Below, piece by piece: positions 1 through 10,700 of a stretch of 34,924 nt of DNA. The notes under the pieces were generated by a model that saw nothing but the letters and a program-made list of their open reading frames with translations, searched no databases and was not told where the DNA came from. This DNA comes from Ectocarpus siliculosus. Lineage: Eukaryota; Sar; Phaeophyceae; Ectocarpales; Ectocarpaceae. Position numbers and translations under genes: made by a program. Numbering within the stretch: the first letter of the stretch is position 1; every line of letters begins with the position of its first letter. The stretch spans positions 1,355,991 to 1,390,914 of the forward strand of contig FN649730.1 of assembly GCA_000310025.1 (NCBI GenBank). The letters run 5' to 3'.

Positions 1-1332
1 CATGTTGTGCGGGGTGGAGAACCCTCACTCCGCGCAAGGGGGATGATCACACCACGTTGTGTTAAAATGGTCAAGCATCCTCGAGACAGTTACACAGTGC
101 TAACAACTGTCTCTGGAAGTGAAAGCACCAGAAAATAAATTAAGTCATATGCAGCTGTCATACGTACGCAAGGAAGTAAGCACAAGATGCCAAACACCCT
201 TAGCAGGATGCAGCTCACCCTTCATGCGACTCGCCAAATACCTCACGGCGCTTCGCGCTTGGTGATGTGAGAGCCTGGTCCGGTGAGAACCCGGCGTGCT
301 CCGTCCCGGCTTTGTAGGGATGCGAGGTCAATGGTTTAACGACTACGGCATGCACGACTATGAGTACCCCCCCCCCCCCCCCTCTCTTGGGGCGCTTGGA
401 AGCATAGTCGTGCCTGCCAAATGTGAAATTCTTGACTAGCCGGGATGCCCCTATCTGATTAGGCATGGTCTTGCAGATTTGAAACTCTTGGCTGGACGGG
501 ATGCCCCTATCAGACTAGGCATGGCAAACGAAAGGATGGCAGCTTGGCTGATCCTTGTGAAACCTAGCCTGGGTCGGCGAAAACCCGGCGCGTCGCTCCG
601 TCTCGGCATTTGTACGGATGCGAAGTCTATGGCCTACCGCATGCGTTTACATGAGCACTCCCCCCCTCCTGAACGAGTTCGAGCTCTGACGGTTTCTCCG
701 TGGGGACGGGGTCGATGGCGGCGCTTTTCGTTCTTGACGCCGTTGCGAGACATGCCGCCAAGCGTTGTTCGGCTTCGCAAACCCCTCTCTGGCTGGGCAA
801 GTCTTTGCCCTCCCCTCCAATAAAATCACTCGGGTTGTTGGTAGGCGGGAGCACACCAGCGTTTGATTGTGCCGCATTGCCATTTTGACGCGATCATCCT
901 ACATCCATCCCCCACGCCCACTAACTATGTTGTTCCGTCGACCTCACCGAATCATAACTTCCGACCGTAGTCCTCCTCGCGACGTTTGCACCCCTGTTCC
1001 AAGACGTCTGTGTTCTGTGCATGTCGTCACATCTTGGTCGGTGGCGAACGCGCGCGCTTGGTGTTCTCTCTTTTACGATGTGGTACGCGTATGTACCACC
1101 TACCATACTGTTCTTCCATCTTTTGTTCTCTTACACGACTTGCTACAGCTGCCACGATCTCCACCGAATGACCTAAATAATATTAGAGGTTCTTCGTTTG
1201 GCGACCCCGGGTTTCAGATCATGAGGCATCTATATATATCCGTTTCCGATTCGCGATAAGCGTCAGTTTCTTGTGTTCGACAACATTTTCTCCTCTTTTT
1301 TTCTTTCTTGTTTGCCACCAATCAACAAACAG
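1..1332 (+). other. Intronic left flank of the receptor-like gene, with duplicated repeat units
   Basis: I see no convincing exon here. The first exon of the plus-strand gene starts at 1333 with an AG acceptor behind a T-rich tract (about 1285-1310), in phase 1, so an upstream exon must exist left of the window. The stretch holds two related repeat units, about 290-385 and 580-670. Both contain a 'ctccgtc..cgg..ttgta.ggatgcga' core and end in a C-rich tract (16 or more Cs near 367). A shorter repeat with the core 'gggatgcccctatc' occurs near 441 and 499. Open frames in this part have no recognisable protein features. Confidence 0.6.
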
Positions 1333-4300
1333 GTGCGGTGTACGCCGACGTTGGCGTTACCGTCGCCCTGTCGGGCACGCAGCTGTACGAGAACAACTCG
1401 GCCAGGGGAAACGGAGGTAATTCATCATTCAGTGTAGGGATTTTAAATAGGCCCCCCGAATAAGCCCTATGGGCTTAGATTGGCTCAAAATATGCCGTGC
1501 GTCCAGCAGCTGTACCGGAACAAATCGGCCGGGGGAAACTGAGGTAATTAGTTGAGTGTATCGGGTCAGACAGACTCAAACAGGCCCTATGGGGAACAGG
1601 CTCGAATTAATCCCACTGCTGTCCAGCAGCTGTGTGCATACGAGAAGTACTCTCTGCCCGGATGTATTCATCGATCGGTGGGTCACGCTCATCGGTCAGG
1701 ACCACAAACGAGAGCCTCCTCAGAGCAATCGAGCATGTTCTTTCGGCAACCGCGAGATCCCTTCACGAGAGCTGATTGGTCGGTGTCGGTGAGCGTGTGA
1801 ACACGCCCTGAGACTTGTGCACCGTCTCCACGTTTTGGTGGGGAACGGGTTACGGAAACGCTGGAAAATGGTTGGTTCGGGAAGCGTGATGCCCTGAGGC
1901 ATGATACGCGGTCCACATTTTCAGAGCGAGCACCATTTCCAGCACACGACAGTGGCCTCTCCTCCCATGTGTGTACGTTGAAAATCACACAACAGGTGCA
2001 ATCCACCTAACTCTCGCCCAGTATGCTCTCATCACGGGCCAGCCAATTTTCCTCGGCAATACCGCCCTTGAAGGGTCCGGGGGCGCGATCTACAGCTCCA
2101 ACGTCCCACAGGTACGACAGCAGCTAGCGGCTAGGGGGCTGTCTGTAGGCCCCCCCCCTTTGATGGGAGCTGAGAAATATGCAGAAAGGTAGAACGAGAT
2201 GTTCGAGGCACGGGATAGCCAGGAGAAGACGGTAGCTGTACTGGGGCATTGTAACTGGGCTGAAGAGGCGGGAAGTGACATCGATAGGATAGGTAGGTTA
2301 GGGAGAACTTTTTGCCGAGCCACCTCTGGTGAAGTAGTAAAGAACAATCGGCCATCGGTGATCGGTCCGGTGGGAACAATGCTCCGTCCTCTCAAGGACG
2401 CGTGGTCAATGGTCTACCCGCTAAGGCATGCAAAACATGAGAGTACGCCCCCCCGCCCCCCCCCGAGATGAAACCAATGGAGTTGTATCAGGGTAGCTGA
2501 CGGATGAGGAAGCCAGATGGCATCAGGTGGAGGACGCACACGTACATGACAGCACGGGACTTCCGTCTTTCCCTTGTCACTCTTTTCTCCACTTCTTTCT
2601 GTCTTCCAAGTTATCATTTGAATATTTGCTACTACCACCAACTAAGATATGCACCGGGGCACGTTTCACTCCGCCTCACGAGCTGGATGCTCGACGCATC
2701 GACGCACGGGGAAAGGCCGATTGAAGAAAGGTCGTTCCAAGGGCGTCGCTGTTCAAATTCTGGGGAAAGTTACTTATCGGTAGGGACCGCCTCGGGGTCC
2801 TGTTCAGGCTCTAGCTTTTTGCCGGCTGAAAAATATTCGCTTAGACCCCACCAATCGATCCGCCCGCCGCTTGCCCCCCTCCAGGCAACCTTCAAGAACG
2901 CCAACTTCGACGGCAACGCCGCCGTGTGGGGGGGCGCCGTGGCATCGTTCTCCTCCGGCGGGGCGGCCTCCTCCTCCAGCTCCAGCACCCCCTTCCGGAC
3001 GAGCGGCAGCAGCGGCGGATACGACCCGGACGACCTGACGCCTTCTCTCACCACCACCGCGGGAGGCGCCACGACCGTAACCTCGCTGTCTGTGGACCCC
3101 GACGCCGGCGGTTCTGGCGGCGAAGAAGGGGGTTCTTTCGGCGGCGGCGGCGGCACCAGCAGCACCGCCGCGCCCACGAAGTTTCTGAGCTGCGTCTTCG
3201 AGGAGAACCACGCCTCCGAGGACGGCGGGGCTATCTGTGAGTGGCCTGGGCGGTTTCGAGAGAGGCGTAGGTATACGTTGTGCTGTTGGATGGTGCATCG
3301 ACGGTTGTTCGGTGTTGGTGTTGGTGTTGGTGATATATTTGTTTTCTGGATGGTACTATTAATAACTGACCCGTAGTACGGGAAAGCTTCGGCTGGTTGA
3401 AATCATATATTTTGAAGGGGTGTAAGTAGCACATGGATGTTTGCTTAACGTTCCTGACTTCGGAAACGTGTTCAGCAGTGTTATGTCCATCACCCCTGAA
3501 AATTTCATTCGATTCGGTGAGGTTATTTTCCTCGGGGGGGCCGCGGATGCGATTTTCCCTGAATTTGCTCCACTTATTCGTGCATAAATTACCACTACTC
3601 ATGACCCCCACACAACAAAATGATATTTTCGTGATCCCCATGACCTAATGGAAGTTTGTGCAAAATTTCAGACACAGAAACTCATTCCTTGCCACTTTGT
3701 GGGAAAAATAGGAATTTGGCGACTTCAGCTCGGAACCCGCCCTATAGGGAAAACAAGCCATATTGGAACCTTTTTTTTCCCACCTTCATTTTTTGTCGGA
3801 GCAACTTTTTGAGTGGCTCTACCCCCCCTAATTCGACCAAGAGGAGGCGATTGCCGCCGAGTTATCAGAGCACAAACTTCGGGAATGCAGAGAAAAAACT
3901 TCAGGCCGAGCACAGGTCGAAGGGGGACTTTTTTTTTTTGAACTTTTTCTTTAGCGTCTTTTTTGGTCGTTTCAAAGCGACCTACGAAGTCGAATTTCTT
4001 TTTGTTCTTGTTCCGAGGGTGGGAAGGGGCTGTCGTCTTACCTCGGAACCCGCCCCGTACAATGTGTTGGATTTTGCATCGAGAGCTGTTGGTAGTGGTG
4101 GTGGTATTTTGTTATTCTTCGTGGTGATGGCGATGGTAACGGCAACGTGCCTAATGCATCGACGGTTGTTGGTGGCGTTTGTCTATTGGATGGTACTGTA
4201 TCGGTACAATTGTGTTGGATTTTGAATCGACAGCTGTTGGTAGTGGTGGTGGTATGTTGTTTCTTCGTGGTGATGAGGATGGTAGTGGTATCGTGTTTGA

Positions 4301-4732
4301 TGAAGTGCCAGTTGGTGGTGGTGGTGGTGGTGGTGGTGACCTGGGATGGCACCACCACACTATCACGGGCCTTTGCCATCCTCCCCCCATCTGTCTTACC
4401 CCGGCAGCTCTCAACCCAGCTCATCTCCTGCGCCCCCCTCGTTCGTTTCTCTCCCCCCTTATTTTTGTTCTTGTTCAGATTCTGTGGCGGGTTTTGACAT
4501 GGTAAAGGACTCCACCTTCTTCCACAACATGGCGGCCTCTTCGGGCGGCGCCCTCGTACACGCCGGGGTGATGGAGGAGATCTCCGGAACCACCTTCGAG
4601 GGCAACGGGGCGGGAAACGAGGGCCCCGCGGTCGTCAGTCTCGGCCTGCTGGGCTACATGGGACGGGTTACCTTCGACGGCAACAGCTTCTACTGCGAGG
4701 AAGGAACGTTCAGCACGGAGGTCGAAATCGAG
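1333..4732 (+). CDS. Exons 1-4: Pmp-like right-handed beta-helix ectodomain
   Basis: Spliced exons 1333-1416, 1996-2111, 2885-3236 and 4479-4732 give repeated 'F/Y-x-x-N-x(n)-GGA-I/V/L' units, the signature of the Pmp (polymorphic outer membrane protein) repeat. Examples are YENNSARGNGGAI across junction 1/2, FLGNTALEGSGGAIY in exon 2, FDGNAAVWGGAV and FEENHASEDGGAIY in exon 3 and across junction 3/4, and FFHNMAASSGGAL and FEGNGAGNEGPAV in exon 4. That GGAI motifs form exactly across two splice junctions strongly supports the junctions. Exon 3 carries a linker of about 75 residues rich in Gly, Ser and Thr between two repeats, probably a loop leaving the helix. In bacteria such repeats form extracellular passenger beta-helices; here an extracellular binding surface is inferred. 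Confidence 0.85.
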
Positions 4733-7700
4733 GTGCGTGTGAGCCTTGTGGGATAGCTCCAGAACCGCGCGGTTACTCCGGGCCGGACCGTGCGACAACG
4801 CTCAGTCTTTACGGTAGCCCCCGCCTGGACGAAACGCGACAAGTTCAAACTTTCCACGAAATATCAATTGTTTGTTGCGAGTGCATTTATTTGTGTACCC
4901 ATTCGAGCACTTACCTTGCTTTTTTCTGACCCACTGAGAGACACCGTCAATTTCCGCGTGTTGTGTGCAACGCGCCGCTGTTACCAGGGGGAGGACGTGT
5001 GCCGCTTCGGCCTCGTGTGCTCGAGGTGCGCCAGCGAGTGCGCCAGCGAGCTGGAGGATGAGGTCACCGTCGCCGACCCGGACCTACTTCCCGCGTGCGA
5101 AGCCGTTCCCGAGGGAGCCCAGACCACATCCAGAGGTCAGCTCGTTCGCAGTGGCCAACCCGCTCTAACACGGTGTTGGGTTATGTTTGCAGCTGTGTCT
5201 TGCCATGTTCGTAGTGGTAAACCCGCTCAAATTGGGTTACGGTTGTGTGAGAGCTGCTGTGTCCATGGAATGACGTTTGTACCGATCGCCAACAACGAGA
5301 GTCCATCGTGGCAAACCCACTCCAGTTGAGTTAGCTGCTGTGTCCACCACGTGCGGGATGGTGGCGCTTGTACTACCGATCCCCCGGCAATCGAAAATGA
5401 TTCGGAGAGACCTTGGCTCTGCTTTGACATTGGACCTGGTTGTACTGCAGGTACCCGTTCGCCCCCCGCGAGGTAGATATCTAGAGGACACGCGCTTCAA
5501 CCGCTGATGATGAATACCGGGAAAAAAAACCACGGAAAAGGGTGTATAGCCGGCTCTCGTGATCGCTTCAGTGACATGACGTTAGATAAGCACTTTGTTG
5601 CGAAAAATAGCATAGCTGCTTGATGTTGGGGTTGTGGACGCGGGGCGCTTGCTTGTGGTCATTACGGTTTTTTCTTTGCTGTTTTGGCTCAGGGTCGGAG
5701 AAAGGGGAGACAAATCCATACCGTTTGGTTCCACAAACGGTTGCGCTGGACACGACAGCCAAAGTCACCCTCCATGTATTGCGAACGCTGATATCGAAAC
5801 TTGGCCTTGTAAAGGAGCCACTCCCCACTTCCTCTTAACCCTCAACCACGGGGCACGTTCCAAGAACTTTCCTCCTTTTTTTTTTTTTCCTACGAAAACA
5901 CAACAAATTCATCTCTTCCACAGACAACAAGTTTGGGTCGGATAGATCAGTAATGCATTCGTAGGGTTGTTTGATGACCAACCTTCAGTTCTGCGATTCC
6001 CCAAGCGTTGCTCTTTCTCTTTGGCATGCTTGATTTGTCAACCCGTATTTTCTACGGTTCCCCAGGTGCTTCCATGTGTGTTGAACCCCGCCTTCCCGCG
6101 CGCGCGTCCGTTCCGGCTTCTTGTCTTCTTACCTCTCCTTGTGTTGCCAGGAGGCACCCTAGCGACGCTGGAGATTCTGCCGGGCTACTACCGATCTTCG
6201 GCCACGAGCACGGACATCAGGGAGTGTTTCTATGAGGACGCGTGCGAGGGGGGCAAGGTCGTCGGAGAGTACTGCGCGGCGGGATACACGGGGCCATGTG
6301 AGAAGCACACGTCGATTTCGTGTGGGCTTGTACCCATGGACAGGGCCCAGTATTGTTATTTCGCACTCAGAAAATCCTATTTCGGCCTTTGCTGAGTGTG
6401 TTGACGTGTCTGTATTTTTTTACGCGACTCGCCTCGTACGCACACATGTGTCCGCCCCCCCCCCCTGCACAGATTGCGCCGTGTGCACGGCCGGTTTCTC
6501 CCCGGGATACTTCCACTCGTGCAAGTCCTGCATGGGGGATAGCCGTCGGAGGGCGTTCTACGTAGTCTCCGCGGTAGGCGTGCTGGTGCTTCTGGCCGTC
6601 GTTTTCATGGCGGCCAAGCTGGTTTCGGTGGTGGAGACCACGCCTTCGAGCAAGGCCCCGAGCCGCTGGCAGCAGAAACGGTCGGTGTGGCAGGCGCGCA
6701 TGAAGAAGATTCTGCCGCTTACGGCGATCAAGATCGTCGTGGTGGTGTGGCAGATCGTCACGCAGGTATGTTCGTCACCGTTGAGAAGACGTGTGGCTGA
6801 AAACGAGAAAGGGTTCTGCAGGCAGTGACCTGGTGTGAGGGCGCGTCATGGGTGAAGCTAAGTTTCTCTCCGGGTTCAAGACGAAGACGGTAGCAATAAA
6901 GTGTGTGTGCCGGAAAGATGTTTATTGCCGATCATGGGACTGTGCCGGTGTAGCAAGTAGACGAAGGCGAGCACGCCTGCTTACGGCACGGCACGGTGGT
7001 TGCGGCAGCCGGGGGATGGGGGGGGGGGCTGTGTCGCGGTGAGGGTTCGCCTGAGTCATTGCTACTGTTGTTGTTGTTGTTGTTGTTGGAGTTGGAAACA
7101 GGGGGGGCAGCATCCAATCCAGCACGCATCCGCTCCTTCAAGGGCAGGGCAACGTGCTCTCGTGGCCGCGAGCTTTCCGCTGCACAAGTACCGTGTACCG
7201 TGTCAACAACAAGAGAGACGAGATCCAGAACGTTCCGGTCGCTTTGGATATGAACGAACTACCCCGAGTGCCCCCTTGACCCAGACATACGACGAAGGTA
7301 CAAGATGAGCCCCTGTTCGCAGCTCACGCGCGTAGGTTCGCAGGGATAAATAGCGGCGTTCCCCTCCCCTTCCGTCCTCTCGAGGACGCGTGGTCAATGG
7401 TCTAACCGCTGAGTTATGCAAAACATGAGTACTATGCTCGGTCCTTTCGAGGACGTGTGGTCAATGGTCTAGCCGCTTAGTGCATGAATACCCCCCCCGC
7501 GCGCCTCCTGCCTTGCAACTCCAGTACTCCGACGTGGCCGGCGTCGAGTACCCGGGTGCGTACAAGGACTTCCTGTCGGTGGTCGACGTCGTCAACCTCG
7601 ACCTCGGCTTCATCCTCTCCCTGGCGTGCGTGTGCGACACCGACTTCTACGACCGGCTGCTGCTGACGACGATCTGCCCCGCGGTCGTGCTCGGCCTCCT

Positions 7701-10700
7701 GGGCTGCACTTACCTGGTGGCTCGTCGTCGTAACCGCCACTCCCAAGAGGTAGTCGTAACCGTCATTGCGAAGAGGTAGTCGTAACCGTCACTGCGAAGA
7801 GGTAGTCGTAACCGCCACTCCCAAGAGGTGCAGAACTGGCCCGCACTTGAGAACTTGGTAGTCGAGAAACTTGAACCTCAATCTTCGACATAAGAATAAC
7901 CTCCACCACAAGAACAGGTGCTCAGTCAAGAAGGCTACTCTAAAACCTATATAGTCAAGAATCCCACACTAAAACCTACATAGTCGCGGTGGGGGTAGTC
8001 TACCCCGTAGAGGCAAACAAGACACGAGCCTCGGCCAACACAGCAGGTTCTCAAGTGGTGGCTCTAGCTGTACATAGGTATGATGACTTGCCGGCCAACT
8101 GTGGTTTTACCCCGGGCGGGCTTTTTGGGCCACGGCCGCGTGAAAAGGGGACAATGACCAAATCAGCTGTGCTCGCTTGACGGTGTTGAATGGTATGATG
8201 GTACTCAACCATGTGAGTCGCTTTTCGACCAGGATGTATGTACCCTGTTGTGTCTTGTACCGAACAGTTTGTTCGGCGTGATTTCCGTCGGCATTTTCCT
8301 TGCCAGGTGTGTGCCAGGCGGTGCATGTTTTGGCGATTGGACAGGCCCTCAGTGGTGTACCCTAGATCTTGCATGACGCAAGCTATCACACCCCCTAGAC
8401 CGATTTTCGACTCTCGATTGACTCTGCGGCGAAAAAACGGTTTGCCGGTGCCGAAAATGTCGGCGTTGGAGCCGTTTCGTCGATTCCGACCACGTCTGTC
8501 TCATTTCGTTTTCGCACCCCCTTCGTCGTGGGGTAGTGGATCTTTGAAGATCGGTTCAGGGGGTGTGGTATCTTGCGTCACCTACGGGATACCGCTGGGG
8601 GTGGAGCCCGCCTGTCACAGCCCACCATTCACCCGGCGTCAATGTCGTTTTCTCTTAACAAATCAGTGGAAACTTACTCTTCACCGGGGGTTCCTCCCCC
8701 ATGTCGTCCGCTGCCCTCGTCTGCTGTCTCCACTCAATCCGACCAAACGCTCTTCAAATAAAAAAAACGGATGCGCAACAACCTTGGGGGCAGGCTATGG
8801 GCGTCGTCAAGCACCGACACCTCTCGGTAGCCCTGTTCATCATGTTCGTCATCTACGCCACCGTTTCCTACACCATCTTCGAGACCTTCGTTTGCGACCC
8901 CCTCGATGACGGGAACTCATACCTCCGCTCCGACTACTCCTTGACCTGCGATACGGAGACCCACACCGCGTACCGGGTCTACGCCGGGCTCATGATCCTG
9001 GTTTATCCTGTGGGAATCCCGTGTGTCTTTGGCTGGTGGCTGTTCAAGCACCGCCACGAGCTGAAGCAGGAGGGCCGCGAGAGAAGGGCCGTGTTGAAGC
9101 CGGCGGCGGACTTGTGGGAGCCTTACAAGCCTAGCACGTACTACTACGAGGTGGGATTTGTTTTAGGTCGCGGTTGAGCACGCCGTCTTCATCTTCTTCG
9201 CGGACTGACCGCGCAAGAGACCCTTGCTTTAGTTTGGCCTTGGTTTGTTTTGAGTACGCAAGTTGACCTCTAATGCGGTTCAATCCCCGCCGTATCTTGA
9301 CTGATTCCCTCGACGCCTTCCTCACAATGTCTCCCTTGCCGCCCCGCGTCCGTTGACATGCCTCCCTTCTCCCCCCTCCACACCCACCCTTGTCAAGGTG
9401 GTGGAGTGCTTCCGGCGTATCGCCCTCACCGGGTTCGCGGTGTTCATCTACCCGGACAGCTCGGCACAGGTGGCGATAGTCCTGCTCCTCGCGATCGTCT
9501 TCATGGTGGTGTCCGAGTTCCTCTCTCCGTTCGCCCGGCCCGTCGAGATGTGGCTCTACCGGACCGGACACTACGTGGTGTTCGCGAGCATGTACCTCGC
9601 CTTGCTGCTGCGGGTTGATGTCTCCGACGAGCGCAACCAGAGTCAAGAGGTAAAGAGAAAAACGACGTCGCATGGGGGGGTAGATAGATGTAGCACGTCT
9701 TTTCCGCGTCAAGTCTTTGACTGGAATAGACATTTACCGCACGGTTTGCGCGTGAAGTGTCTGGCTGGGTAGATAGGTACAGCACGGTTTTGCACGTAAG
9801 TTCTCTGGCTGCGCAGTTTAGGTTGTCGTCCAACCCGGGGTCATGGTTTGATGCAAGCTGGCAAGGTGGCACAGGGCGCTCGATCGACAGCGGCCATCTT
9901 CTTCCCAGTCCCAGTATCTCCTACGTCTGCTTCGCTCGGACTCTCAACTCTTCGCATACCCCAATAGTTCCAGGTTCTACCTTTTCCTCCCTCCTTCTAC
10001 TCTGCTGGCGCGTACACCCGAACGCAAACCGGACCGTCCCTCACGTTTTTTTTTTTTCTAGGTTTTTTCCGGCGTCCTCGTGATTGCGCACGCAGCCATG
10101 CTCCTGGTGGTTGTCTTACAGGGCCTCCTGATCTTCGCCGGCTGGGGGGACCTCGTGGAGACACCCGGCGCCCTCGCTAACCTCGACGACACAGCCTTCG
10201 TGTCGAAGCGGGGTGGCAGTTTATCCGACGGCGATGTGGACGAGGCGCGAGACGGCGGGCACTATCGGGGATACCTCAGGTACGGCAACGCCCCAGCGTG
10301 GGGTGGCGACACGCGCGGCTTTGACGAGATGATCAACAATCCTCAGAGCCTGCGCGAAAATAACCGTCCCAGTACGTTTAGCACGGGGGCCGCCGCAGAA
10401 CGGGGCAAGAGGTGGGAGATCTGGGAGAGGCCGTTGCCGAAGGCTAGGAGCAGCTTCTTTCCGAGCCCGACGGGCACGAAGCGCAAGGTGGTTCCAGAGG
10501 CCGATGCCGGCCGTAGCCGAGACGACTTATCTGTCCGAGGCGTTAAGGGCCGCCCATCGCCAGAAGTGTCGCGGAGCAATTCTTGGACATCTTCCACCGG
10601 AGGGGACGCTTCCCCGTCAACGGTGGTGTACCAAGCGGCGACGCCCAACAAGGTGGCTGCGGGAGAAGAGGACAGGATTCGGTCGCGAGCTAATCCGAAG

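Noticed and set aside
867-1259. 130-codon plus-strand open frame as an upstream receptor exon
   Set aside because: It lacks the GGA-I and FxxN motifs, does not end in a donor of the needed phase, and its composition is unlike the receptor exons.
9255-9300. B-box-like 'ggttcaatcccc', possible tRNA
   Set aside because: No A-box at the right distance and no acceptor stem pairing. It lies inside intron 9 (9151-9397) of the receptor gene. A similar 'ggttcaaatc' at about 34340 fails the same test.
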